A stretch of DNA of 64,000 nt from Monodelphis domestica. Its lineage: Eukaryota > Chordata > Mammalia > Didelphimorphia > Didelphidae. The notes under the pieces are model-generated. The model did not search any database and was not told where the DNA came from. It saw nothing but the letters and a program-made list of their open reading frames with translations. Shown piece after piece: positions 11,333 through 22,694 of this stretch. Each line of letters opens with the position of its first letter. Positions within the stretch are counted from its first letter, which is position 1. The DNA is taken from assembly GCF_027887165.1 (NCBI RefSeq), contig NC_077229.1, forward strand, positions 204,625,753 through 204,689,752. The letters run 5' to 3'. The translations under genes were made by a program, and so were the position numbers.

Positions 11333-11394
11333 ATCTAAAATAGCAGGCTTATGTCTTTTCTCTACCTGGAACAGTAGGAGGCATTTGATAAATA

Positions 11395-11700
11395 ACCATT
11401 ATTAGTATCTGAGGTCAAATTTGAACCAAGAACTTCTCATCTACAGGCCTGGTTATCCATAGAGCCACCTAGTTGTTTCATGTCTTTTTTTTTTTTAAGC
11501 CCTTATCTTTGGTTTTTGAATCAACATTAAGTATCCATTTCAAGGTAGAAGAGCTGTAAGAGCTAGGCAATTGGGATTAAATGACTTGCCCTGGGCCACA
11601 GTGAGGAAGGGTCTGAGGCCAAATTTGATACCAAAACCTCTTATCTTCAGGCCTGGTTCTCTGTCCACTCTGCCACCTACCTTCCCCCTTTTATTCGTCT
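11395..11700 (-). repeat. Two inverted tRNA-derived SINE pieces
   Basis: 11395-11475 is a partial head (gaggtcaaatttgaacc, catagagccacctagttg). 11490-11700 is a fuller copy (agcccttatctttggtttt, gctaggcaattgggat, tgacttgccctgggcca, gtccactctgccacctac) preceded by a poly-T. Confidence 0.7.
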
Positions 11701-12425
11701 TAATTTGTCTACCAAATTCTTCCCAGTGGCTATTATTATAAACTTTCTAGCAGACAGTTTAAGGGTGGAACTATAAGTCTGAGAATTCTAGGCATAAAGT
11801 TGAAACCATGGGAGCTGCTGAGACCAGCAAGCAAAATATTATGGAGGGAGAAGAGCAACCAGCACAGCTTTAGGAGATGCTCACAGCTAGTGGACACGAC
11901 CTGGATAAACAGCCAGCCAAGAAGACAGATATGTCTGGACAGGAAATGGAGTTACGAGAAAGCAATGTCCTGAAAACTAGGGAGAAGAGAGGACCATGGA
12001 GCTGCCTCACAGGGCTGAAAGCTCCACAGAAGTCAAGGATAAGGTGGATAAAAGACCCTTCAAGTTGTCAATTAAGAGGTCATTAGAAACTTTGGAGAGA
12101 GCCATCTGGGCTGAATGATTGGGGGGGGGGGGATGGTCAGAAGCCAGATGGCAGAGAATTAAGAGAACTAAAGATGCTGAATGTGGGCAGCCTTCGGAAA
12201 GCCACCAAAGGGAGAAGAGATGCTGGTCAAAAGCTAGGTAGGGTTGGAATGAACCAGGAAAGGGTTTCTGAAGATGTGAAAATGGGCAAATTTGCCAAGA
12301 AAGGGAGGGACTGAGGATCAGGGAGAATGGGAGGAATAGGGACAATCTTCTGGGGAAGACAGGATGGAATGAGATCTCTTGGGGATGGAGAGGGGTTTGC
12401 TTTGGTGAGGCCCTCATTTCCTTTA
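11701..12425. other. Intergenic, purine-rich, no recognised gene
   Basis: A purine-rich stretch (11800-12420) with a G run at 12120-12133. The reading frames here show no familiar protein. Confidence 0.4.
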
Positions 12426-12652
12426 AAATATATATATATATATATATATATAGATAACTCTTACCTTCTGATGTGGAATCAATACTTTGTATTAGTCCTA
12501 AGGCAGAAGAGTGATAAGGGCTAAGCAATTGAGGGGAGGAGTTAAGTGACTTGCCCAAGATCACACAACTAGAAAGTATCAGGTCATATTTGAATCCAGG
12601 ACCTCTTGTCTCCAGGTCTGGCTCTTTGACCCACTGAACCACTTCGCTGTTT
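12426..12652 (-). repeat. TA microsatellite plus inverted tRNA-derived SINE
   Basis: (ta)n at 12428-12452 marks the degraded A-tail. Then come actcttaccttctgatgtgg, taagtgacttgcccaagat and gaatccaggacctcttgtct, ending in ccactgaaccacttcgctg. Confidence 0.75.
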
Positions 12653-12914
12653 CCCCTGTCCCTGATTTCCTTTTGCCTGGGTTGTAGAAATAAGAGCTGA
12701 AAATTCTATAGCGTTTGGTGGGAGCATGAAATGGGTTGGAGTATTCAAGTTTCCTGGTGTTAACTGATGAGGTTTTCCTCATCTTTGAAGCTTTCATTTT
12801 ATCTTGTGGTTTGGGCTAGATCTATTTCTTACAGATAATTCTGCTCTTTTGGAGTTTTGAGGTGCAGAAATTGGGAAGGGAAAAAAACCCTATTTCATCA
12901 TTTTTCTGGTTAGG

Positions 12915-13205
12915 CCATTTACAGATTTCACCTAATTGCTCCTTATCCTGCAAGGTGTGTATCAAATCCATCTCCTCCTTGATGCTTTCCCTGATTTGAT
13001 TCAACTTAGAATGTTTTCTCTTCCCTCAAATCTCAGAGAATTTTGTATACTTCCATGAATTTTCACATTCCACTTTGTATTGTGGTCACTGTATCTATGT
13101 CTTGTCTCTCCTACTAGGAGAATAAATGTTCTTTTAATCAACATTCTGTACCTAACCAATATATAGCATATAGTAGTTGTTCAATAAATATTTATTGAAT
13201 GAAGA
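12915..13205 (+). repeat. L2 3' end
   Basis: Landmarks: tgatgctttccctgatttga, cacattccactttgtattg, ggagaataaatgttctttt, atagcatatagtagttgttc and aataaatatttattgaatga. Confidence 0.75.
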
Positions 13206-13469
13206 ATGTCTGCTTTACCTTTTGGGAATCAATATATGTTTTTCCTTTCTTGTCCATTGAAAGGAAACACATAGTGGGGGGGGGAGGAAAAGAAAATGAT
13301 CTTTGTTTTCAATGAATAATGTTTGAAAATGACCAAATAAAATAATGTTTAAAAGGAAAAAAAGAAAGGAAATATTATTTATAAATTATATGATTTAAAT
13401 TACAGATTATTCTTAAAACTCTTGATGCAGTATAATTTTAGTTCTGTCTCTGAGCTTAAAGAAATCTGA

Positions 13470-13645
13470 CAAATGAAAGAATGTTGTAGTGGAAAGGCAC
13501 AGGACCAAGGGGAACATTTCAGTTTTGTTGTTTTTCTGTACCTGTGACTTAGGCAAGGCATTTAATTATACAGCCTTGGGTTTCTTTATTTGTAACATTT
13601 GGGGCTTGACTACATGATTTCTGATATTCCAATGGACTCTCAGTC
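13470..13645 (+). repeat. MIR relic
   Basis: tgttgtagtggaaaggcaca, cctgtgacttaggcaaggca and gggtttctttatttgtaac follow MIR order in sense. Confidence 0.6.
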
Positions 13646-14289
13646 CTACAATCCCGATGCCCAAATGACAAAGTCTGGGAGGTCTGGGAGATCTTAGGCC
13701 AGTCACCTAATTAACTCCTTTGTCTCTCAGGTCACAAGTTTTCAAAATGAAGTTGGACGCAACAATATCTCATGTCCAGGCAAGCTCGAACTTTTTATGA
13801 TTCTTAACAGTGCTTGCATTGGAAAATGCTATTATTAGTTAAGTGAAATTTCTGTTCCCTTTCAGCAACCAGTATTATCTTCTTTTAGCACTCTTAAAAA
13901 CCAACCAACCTACCAAAAAGCAGCTTTCCTCAAAGCCTTTCTGGTCTCACCCTTGAGCTCTAACTGTGAAGAAGACAAGATTAGAAAGTGGCCAAAGATC
14001 AGTCAACTCCAGACCCAACAGCTTCTTGGACAATGTTGGTCACGCCCAACACAAATTTAGGGGTTCAGCTAAATAATTCAGAACTGAAGAACCAGCAACA
14101 GAGCCTACAGGAGCTAATGCATCTAAAAAAAACAAAGAAAAGTGGGCACTTGGGGTGATTTTCTTTTAGACCAGCTGAAAGGAAGTAGAAAAGATTTTAC
14201 ATAATGCTACATTTGGAGAGGAGCATAAAAATGGTTTTAAAAGCTATTTTGAATCTTTTAAGAATAACCATAGCTTGGGGGCAACTAAG

Positions 14290-14410
14290 TTTTATTTTAT
14301 ACAGATGGAATCTGAAGCTCAAAGAATGTTAGTGACTAGTTCAAAAACAAGGTCCTGGAAGCTATTAAGTGACAAGAGCAGGACTAAAATTCACAATTGC
14401 TCTGTCCAAA
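14290..14410 (-). repeat. MIR-like relic
   Basis: atacagatggaatctgaagc, agtgactagttcaaaaac and gcaggactaaaattcac match an inverted, worn MIR. Confidence 0.45.
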
Positions 14411-14454
14411 TAACATTTCACAGTATGACCAGCACCAGATGCTAGTATCATTTT

Positions 14455-14651
14455 TTAAAACCCTTATCTTCATCTTAGAATCACACTAAGTATGGATTCC
14501 AAAGCTCACAATTCGTAAGGACTAGGCAATGGGGCAGTTAAGTGGCTTGCTCAGTCACACAGTTAGGAAGTGCCTGAGGTTAAATTTGAACCCAGGACTT
14601 CCTATCTCTAGCTCTGGCGGTCACTTCACTGAGTCACCTAGCTGCTCTGAA
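14455..14651 (-). mobile_element. tRNA-derived SINE with target duplication
   Basis: An inverted SINE (acccttatcttcatcttaga, ctaggcaatggggcagttaa, gaacccaggacttcctatct, cactgagtcacctagctgct). The duplication gctagtatcattttt occurs at 14441 and again at 14652. Confidence 0.85.
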
Positions 14652-15299
14652 GCTAGTATCATTTTTAAAATTATTCATTGAATATTATTTTCTTTTGACT
14701 AGTAAAAAAACCCCACAAAACAACTGTGGAAAATTAAATAGCATATTAAAGTTCAGTCAACTTTATTAAATTTATAATATTTATATTACATATTTATTTA
14801 TCCTATATTCTATTTCTTATATAGTATATATTTATAAAACAGACTTGCATTTTTATGTACTACATTTTGAAATCAGAGGATCTATATTTGAACCCACCTC
14901 TATTAACTTAATCACCTTTTTAGAGCCTAAAATGAGGGGAGTTTAACTCCATGAGAGGCGCTAACTACATCGTGCGCCATGTAATGCTTGTATAGAAATT
15001 ACCTCATTAAATCCTCATAACTCCTCCCAGAAGTGGGTAGCTAGGTGACCAGAATAACTTTATAGAATAGATAAAATTTCGGCTTACAAGTATGAACACT
15101 CATTTTGTTTTCCTCTGCTTCCCTTGCCCGACTCCTCTCCATCATTTTTTATCTCTTTGGTTTTCTTTTCTTTTTCTTTCCATTTTCTTTTCGATTGCCA
15201 ATTGTCTCTCTTACCCTTTTAGAAAGCAAGAAGGTCAAAACCCGATATAAGTATACATGACCACGCAAGACAATTACCCCCTTATTATAATAAACAGCT

Positions 15300-15660
15300 G
15301 GGTGGGAGGAGGGGGGGTGCAAACATTTTTCTGCTCATCCAATTTCTCGCATTCCCTTCAAACTGCAGGAGCCCGTTTCCAAGCTTGATCGCAAACTTTC
15401 TTCCTCATTTCAATGTCTCGGAGTCTTCTGCGTGGAGATCTCCTTGACCCTCCCTCTTGAAGCCGGACTTTGGGACCTGACCGCTGGCTGGAGCACTCTG
15501 GCAGTCCGGGCTCGGCTGCGGTGATTGGCTCATTTAGTAACGCCCACAGGCTCTTCCCCGGAAGTGTTCTATTACCGTGGAACTCTGAAGGTTCGAACGT
15601 TCTCTCTGTGGAACCTTCTGCTTTCCGGCCGTGCCCCCCACCACTACACGCTCTAGACAG
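15300..15660 (+). promoter_or_regulatory. TMEM14C: TMEM14C promoter and noncoding first exon
   Basis: The most CpG-containing stretch between PAK1IP1 and TMEM14C coding sequence. An inverted CCAAT box (attgg, 15524-15528, in gtgattggctc) and an ETS-type ccggaagtg (15558-15566) are visible. A good donor (agacag|gtcagt) at 15660/15661 would end a noncoding first exon that splices to 17411. There is no TATA box, as is usual for a housekeeping promoter. The transcription start cannot be fixed by eye. Confidence 0.6.
15587..15618. promoter_or_regulatory. Three GAAnnTTC palindromes (half heat-shock elements)
   Basis: GAAGGTTC (15587-15594) abuts GAACGTTC (15595-15602), and GAACCTTC follows (15611-15618). 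Each is a two-unit HSF-type palindrome. The spacing between units is not the canonical 5-bp step. Confidence 0.4.
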
Positions 15661-17410
15661 GTCAGTAACTAGACTTAGGCCACGGCTTCCATTTAAAGGG
15701 GCCTGCGTGCATTTTACAGAGCTGTAAATGGCAAAGGTTTTGTTGGTTTGTCTGGTTTTCTTTTTCTTTGCATCTCTTAAAGCATGCTGTCAATCTTGCT
15801 GGAGACCCCCTAAATAAAATGGCTTGACTCCGTTGCTGAAGTAGCCATCGCAGAGTCGCGACTAATTTATTCGGATTGTGTTGTGCCCCCTTTTTTCTTA
15901 AAATAATAATAATAAACCTGCAAGTGCTTTTCCAGATTATGTTTTCCTGGCACGGTTTTTGCTCTGCGTGTGTATACATTTCACTGTTTCTGCAGCGGTG
16001 AATAAGCCTAAAACGGGAAAGACGTTTGCAAGGTGGATTCTAGTCTCTTTCGCTAAAATAGAAAAGCAAAATGCTGGAAGCTCCGGTAGGAGCCTGTGCA
16101 GATATCATTTATTTTGCAGAGCTGGAAGAGAAATTGATTTTCCCTTTAACATTCATTCTCCCGCCCCCAGAGCATAATAGTAATAAAAATAATAGCCTGG
16201 TGGCAAACGGCTAACTAGAATGGCATTATATTCAGCGGTTATTTCCTAAGCACAAGCACTTGCCATGTGTAGAATTCTTTCTAAATTGTTTGGGAACAGT
16301 GCCAGTTCTCTCAGGCTAAGAATGGAGGGGGGAACATAAGCTCAATCATCATAAACTGAAAGGACTTCTTCGAGCCTGGGAGATGGGATGAGCTAAGAGG
16401 CTTGGCCTCCAGGAGATTCCCCCCCCCTTTTTTTTAAACCTTTGTACCCTATTAAATCATCCATTAAAGTATATAGGGGGTTGTGATTTTTTGGTGGAGG
16501 GAGTTCCCTACATGTGAAATTAAGAAATTATTGATCAGTGTGTTCAAATATCTAGTGCTAGATGCTGAGAGATACTTAAATACGTCAGGATCCCTGCTGT
16601 TTTGCTGTATTTTAAAAACTGAAATAAATGTATTGTAATCTTTGCTATTTAAAAAAAAAAAGTAATGGAGAAGAACCCAGAAGTCCAAACCCAGAAGCAT
16701 TGGACAGACAGGTTGAGAACTTTTTAAGGTCAAAGGAGGCTGAAGGCTTTGGAGGCTTAATTTGCAGATTTGGGGTTTTGGTTTAAGTTAACAGAAGGGA
16801 AAGTTGTCTATTGTTGTACAGTTTATACCTATGTTTAGTCCAGTTTTTAACAGGCGACGACAACTCTTTACGGTCATCAGCACATCTGGCAGACAACCCT
16901 CTTGGTTAGCTACCTCTGAAAATCCAGCCAGAACTGTGCGGGAAAGAAGACGGTGCTGCTGCCTGGGCTCTGACTCTGACTCAGGATTAAATAGAGGGTT
17001 GGTTCTAGGTTCCTTTTAGGATTTATGGATATTAATCCAGGACAGGATTTTAGAGATTGTCTAAGGCAACTCCTTTATTTTATAGATGTGACATCTGAGT
17101 CCCCAAGAGGTTGTGACTTCCCTGGGGCCACCTAGCAGTGTATATTGCAGAACCAATACTAGTATCCAGATCCTCCGAATTTGTAGTGATAGTACTTTTC
17201 TGAGATGGGAAGAACTTGGAGGACTAAACTGGCTTCACAGCTGAAGGCAGGGACTTTCATTTTATCTTTGTATCACCACTGCCTATCAAAGCTGCTGGGG
17301 CATAATAAATACATTATAATAATAGAGAATAAATAAATTCTGTTAATTGACAGTTTTTTCTAAAAAAGTTATTAATTGTTGTCAAAGATTGTCAATGTTT
17401 CTGTTTTCAG
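15661..17410 (+). other. TMEM14C intron 1 (inferred)
   Basis: Runs from donor gtcagt to acceptor ctgttttcag. It contains an L2 3'-end trace (17235-17310: tatctttgtatcaccactgc, gctggggcataataaatac) and a MIR-like piece (17050-17170). The rest is unremarkable. Confidence 0.55.
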
Positions 17411-17487
17411 GATGGCTCTAGACTGGATTGGCTTTGGTTATGCAGCATTGGTTGCTTCTGGTGGAATAATTGGCTATGCAAAAGCAG
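17411..17487 (+). CDS. TMEM14C: TMEM14C first coding exon
   Basis: Acceptor ctgttttcag, one untranslated base, then ATG at 17412. It ends GCA G|gtatgc in phase 1. It encodes [18 protein letters not shown] to KA, the first membrane segment. Confidence 0.93.
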
Positions 17488-20400
17488 GTATGCTGTGATT
17501 CTTAGAAATCTTGTTTTCCCAACTGTGGTCACTGGTTACATTATTTTTAACATTAATATTTTACATTTTGAGTTCTTTACCTCTCAATACACCCTCCCTC
17601 ACTCCTTGAGAAGTCAAGCAATATGATATCAATTATACATGTGAAGTCATGCAAAGGATATTTCTATATTAACCATGTTTCGAAGAAAAGAAAAACAAAA
17701 GCCAAAAAACCCACTATGCTTCTCTGGAGGTGGATAGTATTTTTCATTATGAGTTCTTTGGAACTGTCTTATCTTAGATCACTATATTGTTTAGAGTAGC
17801 TAAGTCTTTCACTGTTGTCATTAGTGACTGGCCATTTTTTGAAGGATGAATGAGTGAGATATTGTATATAGGGAAAGCTTTTTTTTTTTTGCTTATATTT
17901 TTACATAAACCATCTGGGTGGCTTGAGATAAATGGGGCAGACTGCAGGCTTGTGGCCAGGATCAGGGCTTGAGCTAGAAGGGAGCTTAGATATGATTTAG
18001 CCCAGTTGCTTTCATTTTATAGATGAAGAAACTGAGGCTTGGGGAGATGAACTGACCTATGGTACTTCACATAGATTGTAAGCAGCAAACCAGAATTGGA
18101 TGTTCTTTTGACTATAGCAGTTACACAGAGATAGCTTACTTAAAAAAAAAATGTATCCAGTGTACCAGTAAAACAGCTTGCTACTGATTTTGTAATTCTC
18201 AGTGTCATCTTTATTCAAATGGCCAAGGCACAGGCCTAGGCATGTGACTGTTACTCAGTGCCAAATAATTATCATATCAGAAAAGACCTTGAGCTAGGAG
18301 TCCCCAAGGAAGGGTCTTCTTCCAGGAACCTTTCACACTTCAATCAAGTGAACTTTTCTAGCACACACTTTCTTCCATCCCCAAATTTTCATCTTTGTAA
18401 TCTTGTTTGTCATAGGCATATCAATTTAGAACTTGAAAGGAAGCTGAAAGGTCATGGAATTCAACTTCCACACTTTTCATGTGAGAGAGAGCCATAGCTG
18501 TGTGACTTGCTCGATGTCACATAGCATATGAAGTGGTATTTGAGCTGAGGTCTTCCTGACTCCAAGGCCAACATTCCATCTACCTTATCAATTCCCAGTG
18601 GTTTTCCTGTTTCTTAATATGAGTAATGCAATTTATACTTTCAGAGAGTTCACTGGAAATTCTGAGAGATTAGTTTCTTTGGAGCTATTTTATATAGTTT
18701 CCTAACTCCTTTCCCTGCTTCCTTCCTCCCTCCCTTTCTCTCTCCCTTCTTCCTTCCCTTTCTTCCCTTCCTCTCTTCTTCCCTTATGCCCTCCTTTCCT
18801 CCCTTATCCCTTCCTTCCCTCCCTTCTTTGGTCCCTTCCTTTTTCCCTCCCTTCCTCCCTCCTTCCCTTCCTTCGTTCCTTCGTTCGTTCGTTCGTTCCT
18901 TCCCTGCCTCTCTCTGTTTCTCTCTCCCTGTCCCTTGCTCCCTTCCTTCTGCCAAATTCCAGTCATTTCACTTTTCTTTTCCCCTCTCTCTTTCTTCTTT
19001 CCCTTCTTCTTCAATAAATGGCTAGACCACAATTCTTTTTTATATTCCTTACTGTAATAAATGTAATTTTGGCAGGGGCAGGCTGCTCTTGGCTCATGTG
19101 AAACAGATAATGTAGATCTGATTTCTTCTAGGAAGCGTCCCATCCCTGGCTGCTGGTCTTCTCTTTGGTGGTCTGGCAGGCCTGGGAGCTTATCAGATAT
19201 CTCAGGATCCCAAGAATATTTGGGTATCCTTAGGTAAGTATTCTCTATATACTAGCTGGGAAATAAGCAGTGGGATCTTTGAGTGGAATGCATCGAGTTA
19301 ATTATATTTATAGACACTTTTCCCATTGTTTGAGAGGTACCAGGTTGTAGTGGACAGAGAACTGACCTTAAAGTCAGGGAAACATCAGTTCAAGTCCTGT
19401 CTCTGTGTGACCCAAGGAAAGTCACTTAACCTCCTTAGGCTACTCTGAGACTATTAGTTGCTGGTGATTTGCTGGTCTACAGCCATGCAAAAAAGTTTCC
19501 CTTTTGGCAGTTTCCTGTGATGATGAGCACAATTTACTGTTGAGTATGTTTCCATATTCAAGATTTTTTTTTTCTGGAAATTAATGTGTAAAGTCATTGA
19601 AGACAGTGAAGGTTATATTCAGCCCTTTTGGCTTCAGCACTGACAATGGGGGAGGGAAAAACAGATAAGCATATGATAAAGGGAATGTCACTGAGTGCCA
19701 TGTGTGGGGGACAGATAAGTTCTCTGGGAATTTAATGGAGGGAGTAGGCACTCACAGCTGCCCTGATCAGAGAAGGCTGTGAATGAGGCGGGCCGTAAAG
19801 AATAGATAAGGTTTCAACCTCATTGCTTCATTCATTCCCCAAACAGAAATTGTTGTCACTCAGGCGTTTTTAGTTGTGTCCAACTCTTGGAGACCCCATT
19901 TGGGGTTTTCTTGGCAAAAATCCAGCTCATTTTACAGATGAGGAAACTGAGGCAAGCAGGGTTAAGTATCTTGTACAGGTCACACAGCTAGGAGTTATTC
20001 CAGATTTGAACATGGGAGGATGGGTCTTCCTGACTCTAGGCCTAGTGCTCTATCTGCTTTGTCACCTGGCTGCTACCCAAAAATATAATGGGTCATTTTT
20101 TTTACTATTGTTTTTATATTTTCCATCAGCTGCATCAGGGACTCTGGCTGGCATCATGGGAATGAGATTCTACAACTCTGGAAAATTCATGCCAGCAGGC
20201 TTAATTGCTGGTGCCAGGTATAATTAAAAATACTTCGGTTTTGTTTAGTTTAAGTAGAGATTATCTGTGGAAGTTACATATTTATTACTTGAGATAATTT
20301 TTAAGTTGATCAATTCACTTATTTCAGTATAGCTGAGAAAGATGTCATGAACTCTTTATGTCAAATTCATAGCCTGGGTGTAATGGCAAAGCCCTCTAAA

Positions 20401-22694
20401 GCAAGTTTGGTTAGAGGTGATAATGATACTGTACTTATTTTTAAAATTTTACTTAAAACATTTTTATTTAATTAATTTAGAATATTTTTCCATGGTTACA
20501 TGATTCATGTTTCCTTCCCCTCCTCCCACTCCCTCCCGTAGCCGACACACAATTCCACTGTGTTTTATATGTGTCCTTGATCAAGACCTATTTCCATATT
20601 TGCATTAGGGTGATTGCATAAGAGTCTACATCCCCAGTCATATTCCCATCAACCCATGTGATCAAGCAGTTGTTTTTCTTCTGTGTTTCTGCTCCCATAG
20701 TTCTTCCTCTGGATGTGGATAGTCATCTTTCTCATAAGTCCCTCAGAATTGTTCTGGATCATTGCATTGCTGCTAGTAGAGAAGTCCATTAGGTTCGATT
20801 GTACCACAGTGTATCAGTCTCTGTGTATGATGTTCTCCTAGTTCTGCTCCTTTCATTCTGCATCAATTCCTGGAGGTTGTTCTAGTTCACTTGGAATTCC
20901 TCCACTTTATTATTCCTTTCAGCACAATAGTATTCCATCACCAACATATACCACAATTTGTTCAGCCATTCCCCAATTGAAGGGCATCCCCTCATTTTCC
21001 AATTTTTGGCCACCACAAAGAGTGCAGCTATGAATATTCTTGTACAAATCTTTTTCCTTATTATCTCTTTGGGGTACAAACCCAGCAGTGCTATGGCTGG
21101 ATCAAAGGTCAGACAGTCTTTTATCACCCTTTGGGCATAGTTCCAAATTGCCCTCCAGAATGGTTGGATCAATTCACAACTCCACCAGCAATGTATTAGT
21201 TTCCCCACTTTGCCACATCCCCTCCAGCATTCATTACTTTCCATAGCTGTCATGTTAGCCAATGGTACTGTACTTATAAACATGCTCTTCTTCTGTAATG
21301 GAGGAAAAAGCCTGATTCAAAAGATGGTTACATCCTACCTGGGACACCCCAGACAACAGAGCAAGCTTCATTGAAATGTCTTGAATCAGGGCCACTGATC
21401 ATCCCTTTCCTACTCCCTGTCATTGCCAGGGGCAGTTCTTTGTTACACTTCTGCAAATTCTAATGAGCTTAAAACACCAACAGACTGGCTTGGTTTTCAT
21501 TGAAGGCTCACTCCAGAACTAGCTCTGTTAACACCTGGTTCAACCAGGCCTCCTCTTAAATGGGTTCTCTGTACAAGCAGATGCCCCCAAGACAAACCTA
21601 GGGAGAAAGTATTTTCATGGTGATCTAGGATAGAGAAAGTAAAATATGTGATTTAGGCAACATAAGTCATGTCATTACTCCGAACATTAAGGGACTATTT
21701 CTGATATTTGAACAAGTTTACTTTGTTTTGTGGAAAATTTGTTTTAAAGCAAGTTTGGTTAAAGCAATTGCATTTTTTTTCTAATGATTTCCATGTATAG
21801 ACCCACTGCAGTCTATTTTGAAGGGACTTTATCATACCTTTTATCTGTAATTAAAAATCAACCTAAAAAAATCAACCTTAAAACCACAGTAGATTTAAAA
21901 AATCATATATCAAAAGCAAAATAACTACTTGTTGAAATATTAACAGTGCACAAAATATTAGGCTAATGTACTGTGCTCAGAAGTTAACAAAATTTTTGAA
22001 AATTGGAAATGTAAATATAGTACTTCGTCAACCCTTCTTGTAATTTCTTCCCACCCTAATTTTAACGATCCATGAGGTTTTAGAAATATCCTTTCCCCCT
22101 CCAACCAGAATCCATTTCCAACTTTAAAACTGGGTTCTTTTTACTGTGTGTGTATTCTGTCACCAAAGCTTACTCCCTCAGTCTTCCATTCAAAGGTACT
22201 TTTCCTGCTATGTGATTTAACAATTTCCCTGAATGTGAAATTCTAATAAACTACAATTCCCCAAATTCCAATAAGCTTAAATGTTCCAGGTTAAGTTTTG
22301 CTCAAAATTAATAGGCAAGGAGATGTTTTTGTTGTGCAGAAATTTTCTTTGTGAGTCACAAGAAGGTATGACATTAAGCTGTGTATTTCCGAGAGGAGAT
22401 GGAGGTAGTAGTTTCAGGGTCACATTTTACTCCTTAGACTCCCTGTGTAAAACAGAGCTTTGGGACTCTTATACTATCTGCTATTACAAATGCTGTTTTA
22501 AGGATGTGTTCAGAATGCAGCCAGCCACTGCAATCAGAAGAATTTATCAAGTTCCATGAAATAGACAAGTTGTGTCTGTTCAGTGTTTTTTCTCCCTTAA
22601 TTCTTTATTTTTTGGTGTTGTGTTTCTTTTGAATAGCCTCCTAATGGTTGGAAGACTTGGACTGAAGATGCTGGATAAGCCTCAGCAATCATAA
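17412..22694 (+). CDS. TMEM14C: TMEM14C, complete coding region (107 aa, four coding exons)
   Basis: Small mitochondrial inner-membrane protein needed to deliver protoporphyrinogen IX into the matrix for heme synthesis in erythroid cells (family knowledge). CDS parts 17412-17487, 19132-19233, 20130-20217 and 22637-22694 total 324 nt with consistent phases. The protein opens [20 protein letters not shown] and has [20 protein letters not shown], then [33 protein letters not shown], and ends MLDKPQQS. Four Gly/Ala-rich hydrophobic segments fit the TMEM14 fold. The [17 protein letters not shown] stretch is closer to human TMEM14C than TMEM14B. The start is one base after the acceptor, with no upstream in-frame alternative in that exon; the N-terminus is a few residues shorter than human (112 aa). 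Confidence 0.95.
17545..17790 (-). repeat. L1 3'-end fragment
   Basis: Inverted L1 3'UTR: ttttgagttctttacctctc, tcaattatacatgtgaagtc, tctggaggtggatagtattt and gagttctttggaactgtctt. Same subfamily as at 975-1205. Confidence 0.65.
17975..18130 (-). repeat. MIR-like relic
   Basis: tagatgaagaaactgaggct and an 'agaagggagcttagatatga' leader are typical of inverted MIR-class relics. Confidence 0.6.
18425..18605 (-). repeat. MIR-like relic
   Basis: aggaagctgaaaggtcatgg, gtgacttgctcgatgtcaca and gaggtcttcctgactccaag are in inverted MIR order. Confidence 0.55.
18695..19015. repeat. Polypyrimidine (CCTT)n tract with TTCG run
   Basis: About 320 nt of nearly pure C/T on the + strand, tetrameric in places (ccttcctt, ttcgttcgttcgttcg at ~18873-18897). 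It lies 115 nt before a TMEM14C acceptor. The long frames on both strands (Arg/Glu/Gly-rich or Ser/Pro/Phe-rich) come from the simple repeat. Confidence 0.9.
19132..19233 (+). CDS. TMEM14C: TMEM14C coding exon
   Basis: 102 nt, acceptor atttcttctag, donor TTAG|gtaagt, phase 1 in and out. It encodes [20 protein letters not shown] then [13 protein letters not shown], the second membrane segment and loop. Confidence 0.94.
   Translation, partial: EASHPWLLVFSLVVWQAWELIRYLRIPRIFGYP
19335..19470 (+). repeat. MIR relic
   Basis: aggttgtagtggacagagaa, agttcaagtcctgtctctgt and aagtcacttaacctccttag are in sense MIR order. Confidence 0.65.
19843..20088 (-). repeat. CORE-SINE (MAR1-like)
   Basis: Inverted copy: ttagttgtgtccaactcttg, gaccccatttggggttttct, cattttacagatgaggaaac, ggtcacacagctagg, and ctatctgctttgtcacctgg. 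It ends just upstream of a TMEM14C acceptor (20129). Confidence 0.75.
20130..20217 (+). CDS. TMEM14C: TMEM14C coding exon
   Basis: 88 nt, acceptor ttttccatcag, donor CCAG|gtataa. It encodes [20 protein letters not shown] then PAGLIAGA, the third membrane segment. Confidence 0.94.
20439..21265 (-). mobile_element. 5'-truncated L1 with open ORF2 C-terminus
   Basis: Flanked by a 12-bp duplication tactgtacttat (20427-20438, 21266-21277). On the minus strand, 21265-20882 stays open and encodes the L1 ORF2 C-terminal region: [16 protein letters not shown] (zinc-knuckle-like end), [28 protein letters not shown] and [16 protein letters not shown]. The 3'UTR follows down to 20439. It lies in a TMEM14C intron in antisense and cannot move by itself. 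Confidence 0.9.
21278..22636 (+). other. TMEM14C last intron, remainder
   Basis: No repeat or gene was recognised apart from AT-rich sequence. A 92-codon open frame at 22281-22559 ends just before the last acceptor and shows no known domain. Confidence 0.5.
22637..22694 (+). CDS. TMEM14C: TMEM14C last coding exon
   Basis: Acceptor cttttgaatag. It completes an Ser codon and reads [18 protein letters not shown] with TAA at 22692-22694. The 3'UTR continues to about 23145. Confidence 0.93.

Noticed and set aside
12007-12642. 211-codon open frame (-)
   Set aside because: It runs through a TA microsatellite and a SINE, so most of its length is repeat-derived.
15470-15727. 85-codon frame crossing the TMEM14C promoter and first donor
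   Set aside because: Lies over a promoter/noncoding exon, reads through a good donor, and matches no TMEM14C extension in frame with 17412.
18650-19143. Arg/Glu/Gly-rich and Ser/Pro/Phe-rich frames
   Set aside because: Translation of a C/T simple-sequence tract; low complexity, not a gene.
19874-20227. Longer TMEM14C-like frame beginning upstream of the 20130 exon
   Set aside because: The upstream part is an inverted CORE-SINE and the acceptor at 20129 fits the phase; it is only intron read-through.
20882-21283. 133-codon open frame (-)
   Set aside because: Not a host gene: it is the C-terminus of L1 ORF2 inside a truncated insertion, with its first residues from flanking DNA.
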